Positions 46,958-57,489 are shown, counted from the first letter of the stretch. The stretch is DNA of 64,000 bases from Paenibacillus bouchesdurhonensis (GCF_900155685.1 NZ_LT732548.1:3344887-3408886); one strand, 5' to 3'. Numbers and translations are program-made. Notes: generated by a model from the letters alone, not told the origin.

Positions 46958-47848
46958 TCATTTTGTGCGTTTTAGCCATCTGTGCATAAATCCTTTGATT
47001 CCTGTCAAGGTATCCTTTTGCCCCACCTGTGGAACTTCTAAAAATTTCATAGCCAAACGTTGAATATCACGTGCAGCTGCACAGCTAGGAAATGCGGTTG
47101 AAAATGGGATTTGTTTCTTCACCGCCTGCATGACATGAGGATCATCATGGATATGTCCAAGCATTGGAATTTCCATATCGAGAAAACGTTTGGCTACTAG
47201 AGACAGCTTATCGGTAACCTGCTGTGCCTCCTGCTGATTCGAAACGCGGTTAATGACTAGCCGAAACGGTACTTCCTGCTCCATGCCGTGAACGACTTTG
47301 ATTAAAGCGTAAGCATCAGTGATCGATGTCGGTTCAGGCGTTGTTACTACAATGCATTCATCGGCTGCGGTAATAAATTTGACGGTTTCTTTGGACAAGC
47401 CTGCACCCGTATCGAAAATGATATAATCCATCTTCTCTGAAATATCTTCGATTTGGGATGTAAAATAGTTCAGATCGGATTCCGATAAAGTAAACAAGTC
47501 CGCCATTCCCGATCCGCCTGCAATGAAGGGCAAACCGTTTGACCCAAGCTCGATGATCTCCTCTAGATTTCTCTCGCCTTTTAACAAATGATATAAGTTG
47601 TATCTTGCTCGAACGCCCATAAGCACATCGATATTCGCCATGCCGATATCTGCATCAAAGATAAGCACTTTGCGGCCCAGCGTTTTTAGAGCAAGGGCAA
47701 AATTCAATGTGAAGTTAGATTTCCCGACCCCGCCCTTGCCGCTGCTTACGGTCAGCACGCGGGCTGAGTGGGCTTTGGATGCCTGCCTATCAGGCGAACC
47801 TTCCAGCTTCGAAACAAGTCGTCTAAGAGATTGGGCCTGATCATTCAT
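46958..47848 (-). CDS. flhG: MinD-like flagellar ATPase FlhG
   Basis: ParA/MinD-type ATPase that controls flagellar number and location with FlhF. 296 residues. Deviant Walker A SGKGGVGKSNF near residue 35, and DADIGMANIDVLMG. C-terminal basic tail. Start overlaps the flhF stop by 4 bases. B. subtilis name ylxH. Confidence 0.95.
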   Translation of the reverse strand: MNDQAQSLRRLVSKLEGSPDRQASKAHSARVLTVSSGKGGVGKSNFTLNFALALKTLGRKVLIFDADIGMANIDVLMGVRARYNLYHLLKGERNLEEIIELGSNGLPFIAGGSGMADLFTLSESDLNYFTSQIEDISEKMDYIIFDTGAGLSKETVKFITAADECIVVTTPEPTSITDAYALIKVVHGMEQEVPFRLVINRVSNQQEAQQVTDKLSLVAKRFLDMEIPMLGHIHDDPHVMQAVKKQIPFSTAFPSCAAARDIQRLAMKFLEVPQVGQKDTLTGIKGFMHRWLKRTK

Positions 47849-49233
47849 GTCCGATTAGCTCCTAGGAGCATATTTGTGAACAGATCATTATTCGCAGTCA
47901 GCAAATCATCGGGTACATTTTGACCGTTAGTTACATACGATACCTGCAAGGGATACTCATGCAGCAAGTTATAAATAGGTCCTACGCTTTGCGTTTCATC
48001 TAGCTTCGTAAATATCACCTTCTGGATGCCGTATTTGCTGAAGTGCTCGGTAATTTTCTTCATATCCCGACTTTTGGAAGTTAAGCTAAGCACTAAATAA
48101 GTTTCGCTTTGTTCTGTAGGGCTTAGCAGGCTGTGCAGCTCTGCCACATATAGCTCATTGAGATAATTCCTACCTGCCGTGTCCATCAGAATCAAATCAC
48201 AATGCTGCAACCGCTGCATAGCTCTCTGCACATCGCCTGGAGATTGGACAACCTCTAGCGGTACATTCAAGATTGAAGCATAGGTGCGCAACTGTTCAAT
48301 TGCCGAAATGCGATACGTATCCGCCGTTATAAATCCGACCTTTTTGCGGAGGCGAAAAATTTGATCTGCAGCAAGCTTAGCTATAGTTGTCGTTTTACCG
48401 ACCCCCGTTGGTCCGACAATATAAACCACTTTAGTTCCGTCTTGAATGCCGTTTCCGATGCGGCCCTCCATGAATGACTCCGCGCTCGTTCTTACTGAGG
48501 AGATCAGCTCCTCACCGCTCATCGTCTTCTCGCCGTTCTCCCACAGTTTATAGGTGTCGTCAATCCATAGATCGACGAGTTCGTCGTTCACCTCTTGCTC
48601 CACGAGCCGCTCTTTCACTTCGTTCAGAGGTTCAGGCAGTTCGGGCAGACCCTCCTGGAAGCGGGCGAGCTTAGACATGAGCATCTTCATCTGCTCTATT
48701 TCTATGAACAGTCGATCTTCCCTGGCATGGTTTGTTTGCACTGGCGGGGTGCTAATTTGCTCCTTCTCGCTTACGGCGCTAAGCTTCGCTGAGTCAGCGT
48801 TCTGCGTCAACAATGGATTGCGTTCATCTCTCGATAGAGAGAGGTCTTCCTTGGCGGCAGCAAGCACAGCCGCCGACAACCGATTGTCCTCTAAAATTTC
48901 CTCTTTCTCCATAGTTATGGAAGGCTGTGAGTTGTTCGTACCCTGCGACATCATCAACGTGGATTTGCGATAAGCCTGCGGTACAGCTTGGGGTGCAATC
49001 GACGGAATCGAGGGAGCAGGAACGACGGGCCGAGAAGGTTTCCCTTTCGGCACTATAGACTCCTTGCTTTCAGATGCAGCAATGACCTCAATCTTTTTCT
49101 TATGAAACATGCCTAGAAATCCGCCGATTTTTAGCTCCTTTGTGCTTAGAATAACGGCATCTTTTCCAAGTTCATCGCGAATTTTCTGCATCGCATCAGG
49201 CATTGTGTCGACGATATACCGTTTTACTCTCAT
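47845..49233 (-). CDS. flhF: Flagellar SRP-type GTPase FlhF
   Basis: GTPase that places flagella. 462 residues, against 366 in B. subtilis. The N-terminal B domain (about 1-55) is followed by a long variable stretch (55-220) and the NG domain with P-loop VGPTGVGKTTT at 273-283 and DTAGRN. The extra length is in the linker. Overlaps flhA by 4 bases and flhG by 4. Confidence 0.95.
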   Translation of the reverse strand: MRVKRYIVDTMPDAMQKIRDELGKDAVILSTKELKIGGFLGMFHKKKIEVIAASESKESIVPKGKPSRPVVPAPSIPSIAPQAVPQAYRKSTLMMSQGTNNSQPSITMEKEEILEDNRLSAAVLAAAKEDLSLSRDERNPLLTQNADSAKLSAVSEKEQISTPPVQTNHAREDRLFIEIEQMKMLMSKLARFQEGLPELPEPLNEVKERLVEQEVNDELVDLWIDDTYKLWENGEKTMSGEELISSVRTSAESFMEGRIGNGIQDGTKVVYIVGPTGVGKTTTIAKLAADQIFRLRKKVGFITADTYRISAIEQLRTYASILNVPLEVVQSPGDVQRAMQRLQHCDLILMDTAGRNYLNELYVAELHSLLSPTEQSETYLVLSLTSKSRDMKKITEHFSKYGIQKVIFTKLDETQSVGPIYNLLHEYPLQVSYVTNGQNVPDDLLTANNDLFTNMLLGANRT

Positions 49234-51266
49234 AAGTTCACCACTCCGACACTCTGAATTTCGACATTCGGCTCTAGCTCACTATAGGACAGTACAGGGA
49301 TGTCTTGCATCGTCCGCTCGATCACCTGTCGTAAATACATGCGGATCGTCGGTGACGTCAGGACAATCGGCTGCTGTCCGGATTGAATCAGCCGGTTGAT
49401 TTGCTCCGTCAGTTTCTGGTAGACCGTTTGAGTAGAGGCTGGATCAAGGGCTAAGTAACTGCCCTGGTCGGTCTGCTGTACACTCTCGGCAATTTTCTTC
49501 TCGAGCGTAGGACCTACTGTAATGACCCTCATCGTCTCGCCTTGCTGCGTGTATTGCTGCGTAATTTGTCTGGACAACGCCTGCCGTACATATTCGGTCA
49601 ATACGTCAGGATCCTTCGTATACGTACCGTAATCGGCGAGCGTCTCAAAAATGGTCACCATATCGCGAATGGATATTTTCTCACGCAGCAACTTGGCCAA
49701 CACTTTCTGCACATCTCCGATAGAAAGGACGGAAGGGATAAGCTCATCGACAAGAACGGCGTAATTGTCTCTAAGATTATCGACAAGCGTCTTCGTCTCT
49801 TGTCTGCCCAGAAGCTCATGGGCATGCTTCTTGATCATTTCAGTAAGATGAGTAGCAACAACGGATGGCGGATCTACTACGGTATAGCCTGATAACTCCG
49901 CCCGGTCTTTGGTTGATTCATCAATCCAAAGCGCCGGTAATCCAAAGGCAGGCTCCTGGGTCTCTATACCCGTAATCGAATCATCATCCATCCCAGGACT
50001 CATTGCCAAATAGTGATTAAGTAGTAATTCACCACCGCCAACGATATTTCCTTTAATTTTGATCACATATTCATTCGGTTTTAGTTGAATATTGTCGCGA
50101 ATACGAATAACGGGTACTACAAGCCCCATTTCCAGGGCACATTGCCGTCGAATCATAATGATTCTGTCTAGTAAATCCCCACCTTGTCCGGTATCCGCAA
50201 GCGGGATCAAGCCATATCCGAATTCAAATTCAATAGGGTCGACCTGCAGCAGATTGATAACACTTTCTGGACTGCGAACCTCTTCGATTTGCTGCTCCTC
50301 CTCTTCCTGCTCCTGTTCGATTTGACGGCGATCCAGATTTTTCTGCATCCTGTAGGCCGCAAAGATTAACATTCCAGCAAAGGGCAACGTCGTAATTGGC
50401 CCGATAGGTGTGAATAGTCCCAATAGGGCTATGGTTCCAGCAACAATATATACCAGCTTAGGATAAGAGAATAGCTGACCTGTAATATCCTCGGCCAAAT
50501 TCCCTTCCGACGAAGCCCGGGTAACGATAAGACCCGCTGCCGTCGAAATTAAAAGGGCTGGAATCTGGCTGACAAGCCCGTCCCCAATCGTAAGCAATGA
50601 ATAAGTAGAAAGCGCCTCTTGGAATGGCATGCCATGAATCGACATTCCAATAATAAAGCCGCCGATTAGGTTGATGAGGAGAATAATAATACTAGCAATG
50701 GCGTCACCTTTGACGAACTTGCTCGCCCCGTCCATAGCTCCATAGAAATCCGACTCTCTTTCGATCTTGCGCCGGCGATCCCTAGCCTGCTGTTCGTTAA
50801 TCAAACCGGCATTCAAATCAGCATCGATACTCATTTGCTTACCAGGCATCGCATCCAAGGTGAAGCGTGCCGCGACTTCCGCTACGCGCTCTGAGCCCTT
50901 CGTAATAACGATAAATTGAACGACAACTAGAATAAGGAATACGATAAATCCGACAACTGGCTGGCCCTGAGATACCCAAGTTCCAAATGTCGCAACGACG
51001 TCCCCAGCTTCCGCCTGCCCTAGAATCAGCTTCGTTGTCGATACGTTCAACGCTAGCCGGAACAAGGTGGTTATGAGGAGCATTGCCGGGAAGATGGAGA
51101 ACTGCAATGCTTCCTTCGTATTCATTGCAACAAGCAGGATCATAAGCGCGATGGATATATTGATAATGAGAAGAATATCCAGCAGCCAAGTCGGGATCGG
51201 AAGAATCATTAATAGAACGATGCCGATAATTCCTATAAGTACAAGTAAATCTTTAGCCTTCTTCAT
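49230..51266 (-). CDS. flhA: Flagellar export apparatus protein FlhA
   Basis: Core of the type III export gate. 678 residues from the ATG at 51266, which has GGAGG seven bases upstream; an ATG at 51290 overlaps the flhB stop and is the alternative. Eight membrane segments lie in the N-terminal half, with the FHIPEP-family motif in the GLINEQQARDRRRKIERES loop. The C-terminal half is the cytosolic ring domain. Confidence 0.96.
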   Translation of the reverse strand: MKKAKDLLVLIGIIGIVLLMILPIPTWLLDILLIINISIALMILLVAMNTKEALQFSIFPAMLLITTLFRLALNVSTTKLILGQAEAGDVVATFGTWVSQGQPVVGFIVFLILVVVQFIVITKGSERVAEVAARFTLDAMPGKQMSIDADLNAGLINEQQARDRRRKIERESDFYGAMDGASKFVKGDAIASIIILLINLIGGFIIGMSIHGMPFQEALSTYSLLTIGDGLVSQIPALLISTAAGLIVTRASSEGNLAEDITGQLFSYPKLVYIVAGTIALLGLFTPIGPITTLPFAGMLIFAAYRMQKNLDRRQIEQEQEEEEQQIEEVRSPESVINLLQVDPIEFEFGYGLIPLADTGQGGDLLDRIIMIRRQCALEMGLVVPVIRIRDNIQLKPNEYVIKIKGNIVGGGELLLNHYLAMSPGMDDDSITGIETQEPAFGLPALWIDESTKDRAELSGYTVVDPPSVVATHLTEMIKKHAHELLGRQETKTLVDNLRDNYAVLVDELIPSVLSIGDVQKVLAKLLREKISIRDMVTIFETLADYGTYTKDPDVLTEYVRQALSRQITQQYTQQGETMRVITVGPTLEKKIAESVQQTDQGSYLALDPASTQTVYQKLTEQINRLIQSGQQPIVLTSPTIRMYLRQVIERTMQDIPVLSYSELEPNVEIQSVGVVNL

Positions 51267-51289
51267 GGCTCCGCCTCCGATCCCGTCCA

Positions 51290-52378
51290 TTATTTACTCT
51301 TACCTTTCATTCTATATACGTAAGCCAGCACTTCGGCTACGGCTTGAAACAAATCTGCAGGAATCGAATCCCCGATTTCCGCTCTTTGGAACAATGCACG
51401 CGCCAGCGGCTTGTTTTCCATAATAATAACGCCGTGTTCCTTAGCGATTTCTCGAATACGGAGAGCGACGTAATCCTGACCCTTGGCAACGACTTGTGGG
51501 GCCTCCATTTCTGAGCCCTCATATTTCAGGGCAACGGCAAAATGGGTCGGGTTTGTAATGATAACATCCGCTTTAGGTACTTCCTGCATCATACGCTGCA
51601 GCGCCATACGGCGCTGTCTTTCACGTATTTTACCTTTGATCAGCGGATCGCCTTCCATTTTCTTGTACTCGTCCTTGATGTCCTGTTTCGACATTCTTAA
51701 ATTTTTCTCGTGATCATACTTTTGATACAAATAATCGAGAACCGACAGTACAAACAACGCTGCACCAATCTTTAATCCCAAGTTCATCGTTAGTTTCGAT
51801 GTAAAATAAAATGCGTCCTCAATCGTAACATGTCCTAAGGAAGCTATATTGCCTCGTTCCCCCCAAATCGTCGAATAAACCAAGTAACCAATGATTGTTA
51901 ATTTGAGCAGGGATTTCAGAAACTCAACTAACGAACGCATGGAGAAAATTCTTTTGAAACCTTCAATAGGATTCAGTTTTTTAATTTGCATTTTTAACGG
52001 TTCACCCGTTAGAAGAAAGCCAACCTGTGCGTAGTTCGCTACGGCGGCCATGACGACGATAACAAGAAGTACGGGAGCCAATAACAACAAAATCTGAACC
52101 GCATAGTCTCCAAACATCGTCATCACATTTTCCTGTGTAACGTCCATGTTCAACCGGTGAAAATACACGTCAGAAAAAAGTGCAATCAGTCGTTCCTTCA
52201 TATATCCCCCGAACATTAACAGGCTTAAAAATGCGGATAGCAACACGACTGAGCCTGATAAGTCCTGACTTTTGGCAACTTGGCCTTTCTTCCGGGCGTC
52301 CTGCCGTTTCTTAGGCGTGGCCTTCTCTGTTTTCTCACCGGCAAACAACTGCAGATCCAGCGCATACCGGAACGACAT
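51290..52378 (-). CDS. flhB: Flagellar export switch protein FlhB
   Basis: Membrane protein that switches export specificity by self-cleavage. 362 residues, four membrane segments, and the autocleavage motif NPTH in VIITNPTHFAVALKYEG near residue 265. Between fliR and flhA, not fused to fliR. Confidence 0.96.
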   Translation of the reverse strand: MSFRYALDLQLFAGEKTEKATPKKRQDARKKGQVAKSQDLSGSVVLLSAFLSLLMFGGYMKERLIALFSDVYFHRLNMDVTQENVMTMFGDYAVQILLLLAPVLLVIVVMAAVANYAQVGFLLTGEPLKMQIKKLNPIEGFKRIFSMRSLVEFLKSLLKLTIIGYLVYSTIWGERGNIASLGHVTIEDAFYFTSKLTMNLGLKIGAALFVLSVLDYLYQKYDHEKNLRMSKQDIKDEYKKMEGDPLIKGKIRERQRRMALQRMMQEVPKADVIITNPTHFAVALKYEGSEMEAPQVVAKGQDYVALRIREIAKEHGVIIMENKPLARALFQRAEIGDSIPADLFQAVAEVLAYVYRMKGKSK

Positions 52379-52393
52379 AACGATCCCCCTATC

Positions 52394-53182
52394 TTACTTC
52401 GGCCTTTCCCCGATCGTACCGAACAAATTATGCAGCGATTTGAACAACACATGAAACAAATTCTCAAACGCATAAATAAAGCTGGGAACTAGCAAAAGCA
52501 GCATCGCTAATCCAACCAAAATTTTGAGCGGTATCCCGATCACAAAGACGTTGAATTGGGGAGCCGTTCGAGCCAAAAAACCAAGCGCCACATCGGTTAT
52601 AAACAAAGCAACAACCAGAGGTGCTGCTAGTTGGAATGATAGCAGGAACGCTTGACTAAATGTTCTAGCCAGAAATTCGGCAATATTTCCATGATATATT
52701 CTCTGGAACAATTCATTGGACAACGGCATCCAGTTATAACTGCGGATGACCGCATCCAGTAGATAGTAATGACCATTCATCGATAGGAATAGTAAGGTAG
52801 CAATAATATACTTGAAATTACCAAGCACCGGTGCTGATGCACCAGTCATGGGATCGATGACGTTAACGATCCCAAACCCCATCTGAATGTCGATAAAGGA
52901 TCCTGCCATCTGAATAACCGTAAATAATAGGAGCGCGACATATCCCATCAGCAATCCGATCAGCAATTCGCGAATAACGTATAGAAGATAGCTGAGATCT
53001 GTCGGAAGAGCATGATTGACACCTTGAATGATTACAATCAATAAAGCAATCGCAGCCGACAAGCCGATCTTGAATGTGTTAGGAACACCGCGTGATGAAA
53101 ATATCGGTGCAACTACAAAAAACGCAGTCATTCGACAAAAAATGAGTAAAAAAACTGAAATTCCTTGCAACAAAGTCTCCAT
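52394..53182 (-). CDS. fliR: Flagellar export protein FliR
   Basis: Export gate membrane protein, 262 residues, with about six hydrophobic segments and the conserved region QMGFGIVNVIDPMTG near residue 105. Follows fliQ by 12 bases. Confidence 0.95.
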   Translation of the reverse strand: METLLQGISVFLLIFCRMTAFFVVAPIFSSRGVPNTFKIGLSAAIALLIVIIQGVNHALPTDLSYLLYVIRELLIGLLMGYVALLLFTVIQMAGSFIDIQMGFGIVNVIDPMTGASAPVLGNFKYIIATLLFLSMNGHYYLLDAVIRSYNWMPLSNELFQRIYHGNIAEFLARTFSQAFLLSFQLAAPLVVALFITDVALGFLARTAPQFNVFVIGIPLKILVGLAMLLLLVPSFIYAFENLFHVLFKSLHNLFGTIGERPK

Positions 53183-53194
53183 AATCTTTTACGC

Positions 53195-53464
53195 CTAACC
53201 GATATAATTAGAAAGATTGTTTAAAATGCCGTAGGTAAAATCAACCATAGTCGTCAAAATCCAGGGCCCAAATAGCAGCAGGGCAAGTAAGACGGCGATT
53301 ATTTTAGGAACGAATGCAAGCGTCTGTTCCTGGATTTGAGTCGTCGCCTGGAATATACTCACTATTAGCCCGACCGACAAGCCAATGACTAACATCGGCG
53401 CACTCACCTTTAGAACGGTATAAACCGCCTGTCCGGCCAACCCGACTATAAAATCCGTATTCAT
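53195..53464 (-). CDS. fliQ: Flagellar export protein FliQ
   Basis: Two-segment membrane protein of the export gate. 89 residues from the ATG at 53464, which follows GGGGGAAG; the usual family length. An earlier in-frame ATG would add nine residues without a suitable site. Conserved SIFQATTQIQEQTLAFVPK in the loop. Confidence 0.95.
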   Translation of the reverse strand: MNTDFIVGLAGQAVYTVLKVSAPMLVIGLSVGLIVSIFQATTQIQEQTLAFVPKIIAVLLALLLFGPWILTTMVDFTYGILNNLSNYIG

Positions 53465-53543
53465 CCGTCTTCCCCCTATATTTGATGTCATCTATTCCTT
53501 GTTATGGGCCGGAATTCGGGACGCTAGCTTCGCCGCATTCCGG

Positions 53544-54305
53544 CTAAGGACTAAAGCTTACTAGCAACGATTTCACGACAAGATACCAACCGTCGACTAG
53601 AACGAATAGCAAGATTTTGAACGGAAGTGATATCATCACCGGTGGCAGCATCATCATCCCCATCGCCATCAACACACTTGCTACGACGATATCTATAATG
53701 AGAAATGGGATAAATATCATGAAGCCCATTTGAAATGCCGTTTTAAGCTCGCTAATTGCAAACGCAGGCACCAAGACGGAAATCGGCAAATCCTCGTAAC
53801 TGGCAGGTTTCTCAGTTTTGGTATAACTCATAAATAACTGCAGATCCTTGGGACGAGTGTGCGTGTACATAAACTTCTTCATGGGCACAGCCGCTTTATC
53901 TAGAGCTTCTGTCTGCGTCAGCTCGCCTTTAATATAAGGCTGTAAAGCTACTTCATTTATCGTAGACAACGTTGGACTCATCACGAACAGAGTTAGAAAC
54001 AGCGCTAGGCCAACTAGGACTTGATTGGGGGGCATTTGTTGCGTCCCCAAGGAGTTCCGCACAAATCCAAGTACAATGACAATTCTCGTAAAGCTCGTCA
54101 TAAGGACAAGAATCGCCGGCGCGATACTCAGTACCGTAATGAGCAAAATGAGAGATAGCGAGCTCGTCCCCGGCTGCCCATCTGAATTCCCAATTTGAAT
54201 TCCGATATCCGGTATCGGATTCACTGGCGCGGCCGAAGCGGCCGACACAGTCAGCGCACTCCATAACGCAAGCAATAATCCTACAATAAAGACCTTTTTC
54301 TTCAT
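53544..54305 (-). CDS. fliP: Flagellar export protein FliP
   Basis: Export gate membrane protein, 253 residues. A cleavable-looking signal (KKKVFIVGLLLALWS...SAASA) precedes four membrane segments. The FliP signatures TSFTRIVIVLGFVRNSLGTQ and MGMMMLPPVMISLPFK are clear. Overlaps fliO by 4 bases. Confidence 0.96.
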   Translation of the reverse strand: MKKKVFIVGLLLALWSALTVSAASAAPVNPIPDIGIQIGNSDGQPGTSSLSLILLITVLSIAPAILVLMTSFTRIVIVLGFVRNSLGTQQMPPNQVLVGLALFLTLFVMSPTLSTINEVALQPYIKGELTQTEALDKAAVPMKKFMYTHTRPKDLQLFMSYTKTEKPASYEDLPISVLVPAFAISELKTAFQMGFMIFIPFLIIDIVVASVLMAMGMMMLPPVMISLPFKILLFVLVDGWYLVVKSLLVSFSP

Positions 54306-54841
54306 GAATTCCTCAACCGATCTGTAGATTGTTCTTCCTTGTCCTGAAGGAGCTCCTCCACTTGCTGTTTCCGGGTAGGCATCTTTCTTAGCTGCGACTG
54401 AAACACTTCGTGGAATGTCGTCTCGTCTAGCTCCTCCTCCTCTGGAGAAGGTTTGCGAAAACGAGAAACAAAGTTGCCTATGACGGAAGCCAGGCCTGGA
54501 AACTCAGCCGCCTCTTCCGCAAATGCCTGATGCAATAACGCCAGTTGTTCCGGATCGCTTATTTTATCCACTAAGGAAATGTCTTCGCCGACTCCGACAA
54601 GGTAGACATTCCCTCCGATTTCAATAACTTGCAAAGATTTATTTGGCCCCAGACCGACGGCCCCCAGCGTGCGGATCGATCGGCTTTGGGACAAATAACG
54701 GTTTCTTTTACCAAGGAAACGAATTAATAACACGATTAAAACAATGATGATCGCCAGCACAACGATAACCGTTAGCAGGTTACCCCAAATACTAATTTCG
54801 CTGCCAATCTGCTGGTAATCCGGCTGATTCGAGTTCATCAC
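54302..54841 (-). CDS. fliO: Flagellar protein FliO/FliZ
   Basis: Assembly factor for the FliP ring. 179 residues, one membrane segment (about 20-45) and the conserved short cytosolic domain (RTLGAVGLGPNKSLQVIEIGG in part), then an acidic tail. Between cheY and fliP, as in B. subtilis (fliZ). Confidence 0.88.
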   Translation of the reverse strand: MMNSNQPDYQQIGSEISIWGNLLTVIVVLAIIIVLIVLLIRFLGKRNRYLSQSRSIRTLGAVGLGPNKSLQVIEIGGNVYLVGVGEDISLVDKISDPEQLALLHQAFAEEAAEFPGLASVIGNFVSRFRKPSPEEEELDETTFHEVFQSQLRKMPTRKQQVEELLQDKEEQSTDRLRNS

Positions 54842-54848
54842 TGATGTC

Positions 54849-55214
54849 CTACAAGCCTAACGTCTTATTGATTGCTTCAATAACCCGGTCGGATTGAAAC
54901 GGTTTAACGATGAAGTCCTTGGCACCGGCTTGAATCGCATCGATGACCATAGCCTGTTGGCCCATAGCCGAGCACATAATGACCTTCGCGTTTGGATCTA
55001 GTTGTTTGATTTCTTTAAGCGCGGCAATGCCGTCCATTTCAGGCATCGTGATGTCCATGGTAACGAGGTCTGGATGCAGTTCCTTAAATTTCTCGACAGC
55101 TTGTGCGCCGTCTTGTGCTTCTCCTACAACCTCGAATCCGTTTTTCGTTAAAATGTCGCGGATCATCATTCTCATAAAAGCAGCATCGTCTACGATTAGA
55201 ATTCGGTTTGCCAT
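54849..55214 (-). CDS. cheY: Chemotaxis response regulator CheY
   Basis: Single receiver domain, 121 residues, that binds the motor switch when phosphorylated. Acidic pocket Asp 9-10, phospho-acceptor Asp 54 (VTMDITMPE), and Lys 104 (FIVKPF). Between fliY and fliO. Confidence 0.97.
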   Translation of the reverse strand: MANRILIVDDAAFMRMMIRDILTKNGFEVVGEAQDGAQAVEKFKELHPDLVTMDITMPEMDGIAALKEIKQLDPNAKVIMCSAMGQQAMVIDAIQAGAKDFIVKPFQSDRVIEAINKTLGL

Positions 55215-55241
55215 TGATTTAAAATCCTCCCTAAACTTCTA

Positions 55242-56501
55242 CTATTGTAATTTTTGAATCCGGTCCCATTGACTGACAATATCTGTCACGCGAACTCCAA
55301 AGTTTTCATCAATGACGACAACTTCGCCCTTGGCGATCAACTTGTTGTTCACTAGAATATCTACTGGCTCACCGGCTAGCTTGTCCAACTCGATAATCGA
55401 GCCCTGAGACAATTCCAGGATATCCTTAATTTGCTTCTGGGTCCTTCCTAATTCTACGGTGACTTTAAGGGGAATGTCCATCAGTAAATTTAGATTATTA
55501 TCATCCGCTTGACCGTAGGCAGAAGCTCCAAAATTTGCGAATTGCACCGGCTGCACATTTAAATTGCGCCCTTGCATTCCTCCATAGTGCTGCGGCTCAC
55601 TGTACGGACGGCCTTGTGGTGGCGGATAATAGCCCTGCTCCTGCATCGGAGGCATCATCGGCGCCTGTCCGGCGGCCGGCATCTGCGGTTCTGCATATGC
55701 AGGCATCTCATCATAGGATGGAGGTGAAGCCGCTGGTGTAGGAGCAGGCGTTGGGGTCGGTGCCGCTGCAGGCGTTGGGGCTGGTGCAGAAGCAACTGCG
55801 CTCTCCATGGAAGATGACTCTGAAACCGCTCCGTTGATTAGGCTGTCTACCATCTCTTTCGAGAACTGTACCGTAAGAAGCTGCATGATCGTCGAATCAA
55901 TCAAATCTCCGATAGTAAGTCTAAATGAAATTTTAATGAGTGTCTCATCGGGGGGCAGACTCCCCACCCCGGTTCCATTCGACATATTCAGAATATCGAT
56001 TCCCGGCGGTGAAATATTCACGAACCGGTTAAATATTGTCGACATCGATGTCGCGGAGGAACCCATCATTTGATTCATCGCTTCTTGAACGGCACTGATA
56101 TGAATATCATTCAATTCTTCCTCAGCCGGATTACCTTCTCCACCCAGCATAAGATCTGCGATAACCTGGGCGTCTCTGGTCTTAATGATCAGCGAATTGA
56201 TACCTTCAAATCCATCTACGTATTGCACATGAATGGCTACATGCGGCTTCGGAAACTCCGTCTCGAATTGAGATCGCGTAATAATAGAAACCTTCGGGGT
56301 TGTAATATCTACTTTTTTATTCAACAAAGTAGATAGAGCCGTGGCAGCACTGCCAAACGTAATATTGCCGATTTCACCCAATGCATCCTGCTCCAGCGGT
56401 GTCAAGTAATCATCAACCGTTGGTTCAGAAGGTGTATCGCTATTCGCCTGCTTAAGCAAAGCGTCAATTTCCTCTTGGGATAAGTAATCTTTACTCGTCA
56501 A
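55242..56501 (-). CDS. fliY: Motor switch phosphatase FliY
   Basis: C-ring protein that dephosphorylates CheY-P. 419 residues. An N-terminal CheY-binding peptide (SQEEIDALLKQ), two CheC-like signatures (EIGNITFGSAATALS; EAMNQMMGSSATSMS), a Pro/Ala/Thr linker (about 225-320) and a C-terminal FliN-type domain (LLMDIPLKVTVELGRT). I chose TTG at 56501, preceded by GAAGGAG; an ATG at 56534 would overlap fliM by 44 bases. With TTG the overlap is 11. Confidence 0.93.
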   Translation of the reverse strand: MTSKDYLSQEEIDALLKQANSDTPSEPTVDDYLTPLEQDALGEIGNITFGSAATALSTLLNKKVDITTPKVSIITRSQFETEFPKPHVAIHVQYVDGFEGINSLIIKTRDAQVIADLMLGGEGNPAEEELNDIHISAVQEAMNQMMGSSATSMSTIFNRFVNISPPGIDILNMSNGTGVGSLPPDETLIKISFRLTIGDLIDSTIMQLLTVQFSKEMVDSLINGAVSESSSMESAVASAPAPTPAAAPTPTPAPTPAASPPSYDEMPAYAEPQMPAAGQAPMMPPMQEQGYYPPPQGRPYSEPQHYGGMQGRNLNVQPVQFANFGASAYGQADDNNLNLLMDIPLKVTVELGRTQKQIKDILELSQGSIIELDKLAGEPVDILVNNKLIAKGEVVVIDENFGVRVTDIVSQWDRIQKLQ

Positions 56502-57489
56502 GTTCCTCAACTCCTTCGCTGACAATTTCATCAATTTGGACGGCTACTCGGTCTTTGATCGTACCCGGACTGCCGATAAATTTCAATCTATCGCCGATTC
56601 TTATAGCGAGTCCATCATGTACAGGTTTATTCAAGGAAATGACATCCCCGACTGATAATCCTAAGAACTCTTGAATCGTAATCTGTGACTCACCAAGCTC
56701 AGCAATGATCGGCAGTTTAGCTTTGTTCACGCGATTTCGAAGCGCATTAACCTCTTCGGGAGCGCGTGATTTCTTCTGGGATACGAACCAGTGATGAACC
56801 GAGAGCTTCGGCATGATCGGCTCGATAACAACATGCGGAATACATAGGTTGATCATCCCTGTAGTATCACCGATTTTAGTACTCAGCGAAATGAGCGCAA
56901 TCGTCTCGTTGGGCGAAACGATCTGCATAAACTGGGGATTCGTCTCCAACCCTTCCATTCGCGGACTAATGTCAATGACAGTCTTCCAAGCTTCCTGAAG
57001 ACTATCAAAGGCTCGGCTAAAAATACGTTCCATAATGATGGTCTCAATTTCAGTAAGAGACCCGATTTTGGAAGGAGCAATCCCGATCCCGCCAAGCAGT
57101 CTGTCCAACATGGCGAATGCGACGTTTGGGTGAACTTCGAGCACCATTCTTCCTTCCAATGGCTCTGCTTCAAAAATGTTAAGTATCGTCATCTTCGGTA
57201 TAGACCGTATAAATTCATCGTAAGGCAGCTGCTCAACTTGAACTACGTTGATCTGAACAAATGTACGAAGCTGCGCTGAGAAATACGTGGTAAGAAACCT
57301 CGCGAAATTCTCGTGAATTCGAGTTAGACTGCGGATATGATCCTTGGAAAATCTCACCGCTCTTTTGAAATCATAAGCCCGGATTTTCTTCTGCGTTTCT
57401 TCCTTTTTCAGTTCCTCTGCATCCATTTCACCGGAAGACAACGCGGCGAGCAAAGCATCGATTTCGTTCTGCGATAACACATCTACCAA
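56491..57489 (-). CDS. fliM: Motor switch protein FliM
   Basis: C-ring protein that binds CheY-P. 332 residues from TTG at 57489, which follows AAGGGGGTG; equal to B. subtilis length. N-terminal LSQNEIDALLAAL is the CheY-binding peptide; GGIGIAPSK lies in the middle domain and a SpoA domain at the C terminus. The ATG at 57507 lies in the ribosome-binding region and is less likely. Confidence 0.94.
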   Translation of the reverse strand: MVDVLSQNEIDALLAALSSGEMDAEELKKEETQKKIRAYDFKRAVRFSKDHIRSLTRIHENFARFLTTYFSAQLRTFVQINVVQVEQLPYDEFIRSIPKMTILNIFEAEPLEGRMVLEVHPNVAFAMLDRLLGGIGIAPSKIGSLTEIETIIMERIFSRAFDSLQEAWKTVIDISPRMEGLETNPQFMQIVSPNETIALISLSTKIGDTTGMINLCIPHVVIEPIMPKLSVHHWFVSQKKSRAPEEVNALRNRVNKAKLPIIAELGESQITIQEFLGLSVGDVISLNKPVHDGLAIRIGDRLKFIGSPGTIKDRVAVQIDEIVSEGVEELDE